Below are positions 8,280 through 16,129 of a stretch of 35,169 nucleotides of DNA, piece after piece. The position numbers and the translations under genes were made by a program. How positions within the stretch are numbered: position 1 is the stretch's first letter; each line of letters opens with the position of its first letter. The DNA lies in the NCBI GenBank assembly GCA_014860005.1, contig JACZKP010000090.1:1-35169 (forward strand), read 5' to 3'. The notes beneath the pieces are model-generated. The model did no database searches. It saw nothing but the letters and a program-made list of their open reading frames with translations, and was not told the origin of the DNA. The stretch is from Verrucomicrobiota bacterium (lineage in GTDB: Bacteria; Verrucomicrobiota; Verrucomicrobiae; Limisphaerales; UBA11358).

Positions 8280-9716
8280 ATGCGATTCCCCTTCGCGCTG
8301 TCGGCGAAAATCGCCGGCCACATCATTCAACACAAAATCCGTAAGACGCCCAAGTTTGCAATGGTGCTGCAACTCGAGCCGTTGCATACGTGCAATCTGA
8401 CCTGCACCGGCTGTGGCCGCATCCGCGAATACTCCACCAGCCTCAAGGACATGGTGCCGCTGGAGAAATGTCTTGCGGCGGCGAACGATTGTGACGCGCC
8501 AATGGTTTCCATCTGCGGTGGCGAGCCGTTGATTTATCCGAAGATCGAGGAACTCGTCACCGGGTTGCTGGAACAAAAGCGCATTATTTACATCTGCACC
8601 AACGGCGTGTTCATGCGGAAGAAAATGCGCGAGTATCTCGCCGCCATTTACGATCCATCGAATCCGTCCCATGAGTCCTACCTCACGCGCCTGCTGCTGG
8701 AACAGTTAATAACGGACAAAGAAGCCGAAACCATCCGTAAAGCCGACCCCTCCGCAAAGAGCAAAGTAGTCATTCGCCCAAGCCAATGGATGTATTGGAA
8801 TGTCCACGTGGATGGCCTGGAATTCACTCACGACCTCATCGTCGAGCGCGAAGGCGTGTTCAAGGAATGTATTCTGGCCATCAAGATGGCAAAGATTCTC
8901 GGCTACCAGACCGCGACCAACACGACCGTTTACAAGGAAACCGACGTGCAGGAACTGGACGACATGTTCGCTTTCCTGTCGTCGCTCAACGTGGACGGCC
9001 ACACGATTTCCCCCGGCTACGAATACGACGCGGCCAAGAAAGACATGGTCAAGCGGCTCGGCAAACAGCCGGAGGATTTCTTTCTCACGCGAAAGATGAC
9101 GCGGCAGAAGTTCGCGAAGATACAGGAGTGGGGCGAAAAGTTCACGATCTTCGGCACGCCGGTTTATCAGGAATTCCTCGCCGGCAAACGCGAATTGACC
9201 TGCACCGCGTGGGCGATTCCCACCTACAACATCAAGGGCTGGAAGGCGCCGTGCTACCTGATGACCGACGGCCATTACGACGGCTATCAGGAAATGCTCA
9301 CCAAGGTGCAGTGGGACAAATACGGCGTCGTGGACGGTGTCGCGCGCGACCCGCGCTGCGAGAATTGCATGGTCCATTGCGGCTACGATCCCAGCGGCGC
9401 GTTGGGTACGAATTACCAGCGCGGGGACAACTGGAAGAATTTCAAATACAACTTCGGCGTCAAGCCGAAGCCATACCCTGCAAGCGAAGAGCTAGTAAAG
9501 CGCGCTTACAACGGAGTCTCCATCGGCAAAGGCCATCTCGCCGAAGCCAAGGCCGCAATCAACTCGCCGCGTGCGGCGATGAATGGGGCGCAAGCCCCCT
9601 TCTCCCGCAAGGAAGAATCCCATTCACACGAAGGCAATGGTGCTTGTGGCACCGGCGACACCTCGCAGCGCGACGAGTTGCTGGCGAAGATTGCGGAAGC
9701 GAAGAAGGGAGAATAG
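8280..9716 (+). CDS. hpnH: Hopanoid biosynthesis radical SAM protein HpnH (adenosylhopane synthase)
   Basis: HpnH joins a 5'-deoxyadenosyl radical to diploptene to give adenosylhopane, the first step in making extended, side-chain hopanoids. The radical-SAM cluster is CNLTCTGC (Cys 38, 42, 45, CX3CX2C). SICGGEPLIYP follows (the GGEP S-adenosylmethionine site), as do ICTNGVFM, TISPGYEYDAA, and the C-terminal block TAWAIPTYNIKGWKAPCYLM then CENCMVHCGYDPSGALG, all diagnostic of HpnH. At 478 residues it is longer than the usual 330-390. About 55 extra residues sit near 118-175 (SNPSHESYLTRLLLEQLITD), and there is a loose C-terminal tail rich in Ala, Ser and Glu. It is followed by a broken hpnJ. 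Confidence 0.93.
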   Translation: MRFPFALSAKIAGHIIQHKIRKTPKFAMVLQLEPLHTCNLTCTGCGRIREYSTSLKDMVPLEKCLAAANDCDAPMVSICGGEPLIYPKIEELVTGLLEQKRIIYICTNGVFMRKKMREYLAAIYDPSNPSHESYLTRLLLEQLITDKEAETIRKADPSAKSKVVIRPSQWMYWNVHVDGLEFTHDLIVEREGVFKECILAIKMAKILGYQTATNTTVYKETDVQELDDMFAFLSSLNVDGHTISPGYEYDAAKKDMVKRLGKQPEDFFLTRKMTRQKFAKIQEWGEKFTIFGTPVYQEFLAGKRELTCTAWAIPTYNIKGWKAPCYLMTDGHYDGYQEMLTKVQWDKYGVVDGVARDPRCENCMVHCGYDPSGALGTNYQRGDNWKNFKYNFGVKPKPYPASEELVKRAYNGVSIGKGHLAEAKAAINSPRAAMNGAQAPFSRKEESHSHEGNGACGTGDTSQRDELLAKIAEAKKGE

Positions 9717-9741
9717 CCCCTCGCTCACCAGGATTCTCCCC

Positions 9742-10404
9742 GTGAGCAAAACCCTTTACCTGTCTGCTCCTTCGTTTGAAGGTTTCGACGGTGGCGCGGG
9801 CGTGCGCTACCAAGCGCGGCGCGAAGTCACCAGCTATTGGTACCCGACCGGCTCGCGCAACCCGCCGCACTCACGCCCAATTCCAGGTTGCTCGATTGCC
9901 CGCCGCACGACGTTGACCACCGATGAAATGCGCCGCTTCACGAAAGATTGCCATAAAGCCAGCGTGGTGATTCACGGCACGTTCATCCTCGGCCTGCCCG
10001 TCGAGACGAAGGAAACCATCGAGCAAACCATCCGGTTCGCCCAGGAACTCGACGTATTCAGCATGCAGGTCTCCCTAGCGGCACCGTATCCCGGCACTGA
10101 ACTTTACGAACAAGCCAGGCTCAACGGCTGGTTCGTGAAGAAAGACAAGACCGACCTCGTGGAAACGGACGGCTTCCAGCAAAGCTCCTTGGAATATCCC
10201 GGCCTGAGCAAAGACGAAATCTTCGAAAGCGTCGAACGCTTCTATCACCGCTACTACCTGCGCTCGAAACCGATTTTGCGCATCATCAAAACGATGCTGG
10301 AAGACAAAGAAGTTTGCGTCCGCTGCCTGCGCGAAGGCTATGAGTTTTTCAAATCCATGGCGCAGCGGCGAACCAATTTGGCGGCGGCAAAGGCGGCGGC
10401 ATAG
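9742..10404 (+). pseudogene. hpnJ: hpnJ remnant: frameshifted and missing radical-SAM core
   Basis: HpnJ is the B12-binding radical-SAM enzyme linked to the cyclitol-ether head group of composite hopanoids. The N-terminus is recognisable (TLYLSAPSFEGFDGGAGVRYQ, EVTSYWYPT). After WYPT one T is missing near 9849; restoring it reads WLAQPAALTPNSRLLDCPPHD, the normal HpnJ continuation. At 9914 the sequence then jumps to the C-terminal part TTDEMRRFTKDCHKA, FILGLPVETKET, SLAAPYPGTELYEQA. About 250 codons are gone, including the CxxxCxxC cluster and the B12 domain. The two lesions cancel, leaving a misleading 220-codon open frame from GTG 9742. It cannot be catalytic. It forms the left flank of the cassette at 10528-15866. 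Confidence 0.85.
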
Positions 10405-10527
10405 AAATGGCAGTAAACTCGGTGCTTCAATCGCGCCGCTGTTAATCTCGCTGGCGTTGGCTTCGTGTTTCCGTAGAGTGACTGGCATTGTGCTACCCGG
10501 GGAAAGAATTGGACGGGTGGATTTGCT

Positions 10528-13095
10528 ATGCCCAGGCCTCAGAGGAAAAACGAAGTCGTCACGGCGCGGCCGATGAATCGAGGGGAATCCCCGAGTCTAT
10601 GGCCGGCCGTCATTGCTTCGTGGAAACAGTATCCCGTGCGTCAGCCCTTGGATCCAGAAAGGATTGGGGGCAAAGCCGTTGGTCTGTTTCAGCTTCCAGA
10701 GGAATGGGTTCCACGTTTCGTCGTGCTTACACAAGCGTTTCAAGAGCGTTTGAAGCGAACGAAAACCGCACTTACCACATTGCACCAACTTCCAGATGAG
10801 GATCGCGAGTTGATCGAAGAATTTCTGAGGACTGCATCCCCGGAAGGTGGATTGCCACGCCGCATTCTCATCCGCTCCAATTCCACCATGGAAAATCTTC
10901 TGTTGCGCGGCGCATATAAGTCGTACGTCGCGCCACCAACTGACGAGGCAATCGCAGAGGGCATTGCCCTCGTGTTGGAATCCCCATCGACTGAGGCGAT
11001 GTGTGTAATCCTGCAAGCGGCTATTGAGCCCGGCTTGCTCGGTCACATGTCAAACGAACGAAGGATCACACCGAACAAAAAGCGATGGTTGATCGAAGGT
11101 TTGTCTCCTGATGAGGAAATTCACCAACAGTTCGTACGTGCGGGAGGCGCCGGGCGCGCCGACCCATTGTTTGCAAGGACTGAAAAAGACGTGGCTAATG
11201 TTCTGCGGAGAGTCGCTGGCAAGCTCGGGCAAGTTAGAAGCGGCAGGTTTCACTGTGAATGGGTATGGAATGGCAAACGACTTTGGATTGTGCAATCCGA
11301 CGAGGCGATCTCGCCGACGCCGATAACTGCCGCGAACGACTACCTGCAAAGCACAGAAAACGCTCCCCCGACGTTTTTCCCAAAATCCGAAATCAAACAT
11401 TTTCGCGATGTGACATCCGACCAGTGGAGAAAATTGAAAAGACCGAAGCAGTTTGACCAGCTCGATTTTCCGGTTGCCGACGTTTTTCTCCTAACCGGCG
11501 ACAAATGGACGAGCCCGAATCCCGCCCGACGGAAAACCTTGCTGCACGACTTGGCAGCCATGTGTACCAATCCAGTTGTCGTTCGCTTCGATATTTCAAA
11601 ACAGGTCCCTTTTGAGGATACCTTTTTGCCGACCAGTCCGGCATTAACGGACCCCAAGGAACTCGCCCGCTACATGGATGAGCAGGTGGACTCCTTTCGA
11701 GAAAAGGGCTTGAAAGATTCCGACTGGGGGTTCCTTTTGGCGAATCTCGTTCCGGCAAGAGCATGCGCGATGATCCACGCACACCCAAAAGCTCAGAGGA
11801 TTAGAATCGATGCGCTGTGGGGTTTCCCCGATGGTCTGCTCCATTTTCCCCATGACAGTTGGTTCTATTATCCGGATGGGCGTGTGACGGAGCATCGCCG
11901 CTATAAGAGCCAATGCCTGTTGCCGAAGGGAAGCGGTTGGATTCAAACGGATGTTGGACCTCCCTTGGATTGGGCGGCGGTGCTATCCAGCGATGAAGCT
12001 GCAACTCTTGGGAAATGGGGACTAAGCCTCGCCAACTCTCTCGGTTCGGAGGTGCAACTGATGGCCCTCGCGCGTATTGGTGGCAGGCGAGGGGCAGATG
12101 CTTGCTTGCCTTGGCATTACACAAATTGGAATGTCCCTCAGTATTCGGAATCGCTTCAGGTTTTGCCCACATTATCGCAAGTGGGAGTGGTTCGATTTCC
12201 GTCCGACTTGGACTCTCTTTCCCAAAACGTTGCAAGCAGAGGCATGCGAGGATACTTGGTGCGTCCGGCAGAGCTTTACTTGCGAGATGACGAGTTTCTC
12301 AAGGCCTGCGCCAGATTCGCTGCCGCTCAACACAAGCCGATCTATTTCGAAGGCAGCCTCCTTGCTCATGCTTACTACATGATGGCTCGTACTGGTGCCG
12401 TGGTTATTCCGATAACCGGTGATGAGCCGAAGCGCGACAAAAAGCAATATTTCAAGTTGGTCCGAGACCGCATTCCGATTGTCATTCAGAAAGCTGGCGG
12501 ACTAGCGCGAGTCAGGCACGTTCCGCGTTCGGAAGCAAATGCCATGCTCGCACAAAAACTCATTGAGGAAGCATTTGAGGTGCGCGGCGCGTTACAGGAG
12601 GGGCTTATCGAAGAGCTTGCAGACGTTTTGGAGGTCGTTGACACGCTGCGATCGCATGCGGGAATTGACAAAGAACGGCTGGAAAGATTGCGCGAGGAAA
12701 AACGCGCGAAGCGGGGCGGGTTTGATCAATTGATTTACTTGGAGGAAACTGGCGTTCAGTCGTTGAAAGTACAAAGAGATGCGGAAGGTCATCTCCCGTT
12801 GTTTTCGGATGACGCATCACTTCCATCCAACAAGGGGCGTCCAAAGGAAAAAAGAATTCAATTGAAACCAACACATGATCCCGGAGAATTAGTGCGTTTC
12901 GACGTTTCCCTCATTCCGCCCGTTGAAAGGGTGGGCGGGCAACAACACATGGAAGTAGAAGTCGCGGGTTTCCATATTGAAGTGAATTATGGCAAAAACA
13001 ACGCGACCGTTTCGGTGGCCCGAGAACGCCGCCGCGAGTCGCCGAATCAGTTGGTGTTGTTTACGGAAATGGCAAACGCAGTCACTGAAAAATGA
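10528..13095 (+). CDS. PPDK-type ATP-grasp / MazG-like NTP pyrophosphohydrolase fusion
   Basis: This is an 855-residue two-enzyme fusion. Residues about 45-260 look like a PEP-synthase/pyruvate-phosphate-dikinase ATP-grasp: IGGKAVGLFQLP, then RILIRSNSTMENLLLRGAYK and CEWVWNGKRLWIVQSDEA (the usual EW..g.lyilQaRp end). Residues about 350-470 look like a second, diverged ATP-grasp half (PVVVRFDIS, IRIDALWGFPDGLLHFPHD). Residues about 640-735 match the MazG-like all-alpha NTP-PPase type: KLVRDRIP (642), LIEEAFEV (678), EELADVLEVVD (694), RAKRGGFDQLIYLEE. The acidic metal-binding helices are intact. No phosphohistidine or PEP-binding domain is visible. The last 120 residues are unassigned. Starts at ATG 10528; its TGA overlaps the next gene's ATG. 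Codon use is visibly more AT-rich than in hpnH or dnaE. Function is inferred. Confidence 0.8.
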   Translation: MPRPQRKNEVVTARPMNRGESPSLWPAVIASWKQYPVRQPLDPERIGGKAVGLFQLPEEWVPRFVVLTQAFQERLKRTKTALTTLHQLPDEDRELIEEFLRTASPEGGLPRRILIRSNSTMENLLLRGAYKSYVAPPTDEAIAEGIALVLESPSTEAMCVILQAAIEPGLLGHMSNERRITPNKKRWLIEGLSPDEEIHQQFVRAGGAGRADPLFARTEKDVANVLRRVAGKLGQVRSGRFHCEWVWNGKRLWIVQSDEAISPTPITAANDYLQSTENAPPTFFPKSEIKHFRDVTSDQWRKLKRPKQFDQLDFPVADVFLLTGDKWTSPNPARRKTLLHDLAAMCTNPVVVRFDISKQVPFEDTFLPTSPALTDPKELARYMDEQVDSFREKGLKDSDWGFLLANLVPARACAMIHAHPKAQRIRIDALWGFPDGLLHFPHDSWFYYPDGRVTEHRRYKSQCLLPKGSGWIQTDVGPPLDWAAVLSSDEAATLGKWGLSLANSLGSEVQLMALARIGGRRGADACLPWHYTNWNVPQYSESLQVLPTLSQVGVVRFPSDLDSLSQNVASRGMRGYLVRPAELYLRDDEFLKACARFAAAQHKPIYFEGSLLAHAYYMMARTGAVVIPITGDEPKRDKKQYFKLVRDRIPIVIQKAGGLARVRHVPRSEANAMLAQKLIEEAFEVRGALQEGLIEELADVLEVVDTLRSHAGIDKERLERLREEKRAKRGGFDQLIYLEETGVQSLKVQRDAEGHLPLFSDDASLPSNKGRPKEKRIQLKPTHDPGELVRFDVSLIPPVERVGGQQHMEVEVAGFHIEVNYGKNNATVSVARERRRESPNQLVLFTEMANAVTEK

Positions 13096-15200
13096 GCACA
13101 CCTAACGAACCGGAAAATACCGGCGAAACGCAATCGTCATCAATAGACCCAGTGCTGCTTCGCCGGTGTGTGGCTGACGCGCAGCACGCCGTAATTTCGT
13201 TGTGGGACGGAGAGCGTCACACGTTCTGGCGATCCACGGAACACCGCGCACGCGAATCACAGACCCGCAGGAAAATGTTTTTCCCAACGGTGACGCTTCG
13301 TTGTTTGGACGCGCTCCTTTCATTGGCGGTGGAGTTTCCAGAATGGGCTGCGTCCGCGCTGCACGAGCAGGTGTTGAATGACGGCATCCAAGCCTTATTA
13401 GCGCAAGACGAATCCCGCATGCAATCAACGCTCAACTTGGACAATGCAAAGGACGAGTTGAACATCTTCACCTTATCGCTCTACATCCAGACTTTTTCTC
13501 GCATTTGCACCTTTGCAGCCGCGACGGACGCTTCTAGAAAATTGGCGCGAGATCGAATTCAATCGTCCGTCCGTGACTTGATAAACCACTCGACGTTCAA
13601 AGCAGAGAAAAAAACGGCTTCCGAGAATGTGCATCCTTTCATTCTTTATCACATTTGCCGAGCGCTCGCATTTTCTGCGTCGAACATGAACGCGGGTCCG
13701 ATTAAAGAACGGGCAAATGCCTTGCGTCTGCGTATCCTCACCGAGGCGCGTGATTCAATTGAACGGCTCCTCGCCAAACATCGCTTGGGCGCTCTGAATC
13801 CCAGTGAATCGGTGGCCTTGGCGTTTTGCGCCGCCTCTTTGGCGCTCTTTGCACAGCGAGAAGATCGACAGCATATAGTTTCCTCGCTCAACGTTTGTTT
13901 TGAATCACAAGACCCAGGAGGGTGTTGGGCGCTTGGACGCGTAATCCGTCAAAACAAAGATATTGCGAACAACAAATTGGAAATCCCCACGTACGAGATG
14001 GCAGGCGTAATTGCGGAGACGGTGATCGAGCTTGCCGTCAAAACTGGCGAGCGTCTCTCAGATGCTTTTGGCAAGGCTGCCCTCCAACGGTCAATTCAAG
14101 CCGGTCTTTACGCTGAACGCTCTATCGTTCGGATGTCGGGCTCTGTCGCGCCGCATGTCGGATGGTGCACCGATCACGCCTATGGTTTGCCACTGATCGA
14201 GTCATGGACATCGGCGCTTGCCCTTCAGTCTTTGCTCAACTTGCACAAGTTGATTCAGGAGTCCCTTCGTCAGAGGATTCTGGCCACGTTTACGTCACTT
14301 TCACCAAGCGACAGAGACTGGCCAGGTTGGTTGAGGTGGTCAAAGTTTTTGACGAACAACGAAATTGATCACGATCATCCTGTTCTCAGCTATTTGGACG
14401 CGAAAGTCGTTCAACCCATCCTTGCAGATCCGCGTGGACTTCCACCGCTCAGCCCGCGCAGCGTCTCAGTTCTTCTCTTTGGACCTCCGGGAACATCCAA
14501 GACCACGATTGTGAAAGCGGTAGCGGACGGTCTTGGTTGGCCAGTAATTCTCCTAAGTCCTGGCAATTTCATAGAGCGCGGGCTGGAATTTATCGAAGCT
14601 CAAGCGCGTTCGGTTTTTGATCATTTGCTGCAACTCTCAAAGGCTGTCATCATATTTGACGAATGCGATGAGCTTTTTCGCGACAGGGCTCCTATCAAAA
14701 CCACGGAGCAAATGAGGGGAATTACGGCTTTTGTCACAGCGAGCATGCTGCCGAAATTGCAGGAACTTCATGATCGGGGGCGCGTGCTCTTCTTCATATG
14801 CACCAACAATTTTGATTCGATGGATCCAGCGGTCAAGCGCGGTGGTCGTGTTGACCATATCGTCGGAGTTGGACCTCCCGATCTGGAAGCCCGAAGGAAG
14901 ATCGTTGAGTCCACTGTAGCCGACCTCAGACGCAGCAAGGGTTGGCAAGAACCTAAATTATTTCAACAGGCCATGCTCGAACTGCCAGCAGCCACGGAAC
15001 GATTCACCCGGTCTGAAATCCAACGAGTAGTGCGAACATTGGCAAAGCGTGATGGTTGGGCTAATCTGGGAAAGGCACAGGCCGCCGCTCGATCAGTGGC
15101 CGAACATTTTAAGGCGTCCTTGACAATTGTGCCCGAAGAGTTTCAAAAGTTCTTGGAATTGAACAAAACCTACAGCCACGCCGTGACGGAAGGCGTTTAA
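13092..15200 (+). CDS. AAA+ ATPase with long alpha-helical N-terminal region
   Basis: The 702-residue protein has an N-terminal ~420 residues that look helical and repeat-like, with no named domain, then a single classical AAA+ module. Walker A is GPPGTSKTT (about 464-472), Walker B VIIFDECDELF (about 518-528), sensor 1 FFICTNNFDS (about 567), and an arginine-finger-like RGGRVDHI (about 583). A small helical lid follows, with SEIQRVVRTLAKR near 640. The fold resembles proteasomal/FtsH-type or Clp-independent AAA unfoldases and could remodel a partner. It overlaps the upstream fusion gene by 4 bp (ATGA at 13092-13095), so the two are made in linked amounts. There is no protease motif or membrane segment. 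Its target is unknown; the N-terminal region may be the substrate sensor. Confidence 0.85.
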   Translation: MSTPNEPENTGETQSSSIDPVLLRRCVADAQHAVISLWDGERHTFWRSTEHRARESQTRRKMFFPTVTLRCLDALLSLAVEFPEWAASALHEQVLNDGIQALLAQDESRMQSTLNLDNAKDELNIFTLSLYIQTFSRICTFAAATDASRKLARDRIQSSVRDLINHSTFKAEKKTASENVHPFILYHICRALAFSASNMNAGPIKERANALRLRILTEARDSIERLLAKHRLGALNPSESVALAFCAASLALFAQREDRQHIVSSLNVCFESQDPGGCWALGRVIRQNKDIANNKLEIPTYEMAGVIAETVIELAVKTGERLSDAFGKAALQRSIQAGLYAERSIVRMSGSVAPHVGWCTDHAYGLPLIESWTSALALQSLLNLHKLIQESLRQRILATFTSLSPSDRDWPGWLRWSKFLTNNEIDHDHPVLSYLDAKVVQPILADPRGLPPLSPRSVSVLLFGPPGTSKTTIVKAVADGLGWPVILLSPGNFIERGLEFIEAQARSVFDHLLQLSKAVIIFDECDELFRDRAPIKTTEQMRGITAFVTASMLPKLQELHDRGRVLFFICTNNFDSMDPAVKRGGRVDHIVGVGPPDLEARRKIVESTVADLRRSKGWQEPKLFQQAMLELPAATERFTRSEIQRVVRTLAKRDGWANLGKAQAAARSVAEHFKASLTIVPEEFQKFLELNKTYSHAVTEGV

Positions 15201-15203
15201 GTT

Positions 15204-15866
15204 ATGAATGATCATGGAAACTGCTGCTTGTGCAGCCAAATAGCTGGTCAGCGAGACAACGACTTGATTAGTCGAATGCTTGGTGAGCCGAACTACGTAC
15301 GACGCGTTGCGATGGAGACTGATTATTTCGTCGCGATTCCAAGTCTCGGTCCTTTGGTCGCGGGGCACACCCTGCTGTGCCCCAAGGTCCATATTAAGAA
15401 CCTGGCGTGTCTCGCTGAGGACCTGCGGGCGGAATTCGAAGATTTCAAGAAAAGCCTTTCAAATGTCCTTGGCTCGGTTTTCCATGCGCCAATCCATTAT
15501 TTCGAACACGGTTCGCCTCCTGAGAGTCCTCGTGTGCTATGCACAGTTGACCACGCACACCTGCACTTGGTGCCGGCGGAAGTCAAAGTCTCGGAACTAC
15601 TATTGCAGGGTATGAACTGGGAAAGGATCGATGAAGGCCTCGCAAATCTGCAAAGCGCGGTGACTGCTGAGGAATATCTTTACTATGAGTCCCCGTCCTC
15701 AGAAGCGTTCATTTCGCGAGCGGGTTCATGCGAATCGCAGTACATGAGGAGGGTTTTTTCCCAGGCGCTCGGACGTATTGATGAATGGAATTGGCGGACC
15801 AATCCACGTCCTGGTCAAGTTGACCAAACGTTTCGAGTGATTTCGGAAGCGTGCAGAAGGGCGTGA
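15204..15866 (+). CDS. HIT-family nucleotide hydrolase/transferase
   Basis: The 220-residue protein carries the histidine-triad signature DHAHLHLVPAE (His 117, 119, 121), whose middle histidine forms a nucleotidyl intermediate when it cleaves dinucleotides or adenylated substrates. The upstream LVAGHTLLCPKVHIKNLA matches the conserved HIT strand. An N-terminal CCLC suggests a partial zinc site as in some HIT branches. The last 80 residues extend beyond the usual 110-140 and include ESQYMRRVFSQAL. It starts 3 bp after the AAA+ stop, so it is third in the operon. Its TGA at 15864 lies inside the GTGACC that opens the right-hand hpnJ fragment, meaning the cassette ends abruptly at that junction. 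Confidence 0.85.
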   Translation: MNDHGNCCLCSQIAGQRDNDLISRMLGEPNYVRRVAMETDYFVAIPSLGPLVAGHTLLCPKVHIKNLACLAEDLRAEFEDFKKSLSNVLGSVFHAPIHYFEHGSPPESPRVLCTVDHAHLHLVPAEVKVSELLLQGMNWERIDEGLANLQSAVTAEEYLYYESPSSEAFISRAGSCESQYMRRVFSQALGRIDEWNWRTNPRPGQVDQTFRVISEACRRA

Positions 15867-16016
15867 CCACGGACGAAATGCGGCGCTTCACGAAGGGTAT
15901 TGCCGATGCTTGAGGACAAGGACGTCTGCGTCCGCCGGCTGCGCGAAGGCTACGAATTCTTCAAGAGCATGGCGCAACGGCGAACCGACTTGGAGGCTGC
16001 CGAAGCTGCTTCTTGA
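15863..16016 (+). pseudogene. hpnJ: Second, diverged hpnJ 3' remnant
   Basis: GTG at 15863 opens VTTDEMRRFTK, then the frame breaks after a jump to ATGCTTGAGGACAAG (15906), which continues as MLEDKDVCVRRLREGYEF and KSMAQRRTDL before a TGA at 16014. These two pieces match the left remnant (9914-9950 and 10294-10404) at roughly four bases in five, so this is a second, non-identical copy with its middle deleted. Both remnants begin at the same hpnJ codon (TGACCAC at 9914 and 15864). It marks the right border of the three-gene cassette. Confidence 0.85.
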
Positions 16017-16129
16017 AGCTGCAAGGATTGCGCCTTACCAACAACCTGTGAGCAAGGCGTGAACAAGCTGCGAACAGCGGGCAATAACTCTGCTTTGACG
16101 TGCGGCGGCGAAGCGCAAATCATGGCGGC

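Noticed and set aside
9583..10404. A 273-codon enzyme as given by the open frame
   Set aside because: The first 53 codons overlap the hpnH end in another frame, and the HpnJ part is frameshifted and lacks its catalytic core, so it is a pseudogene.
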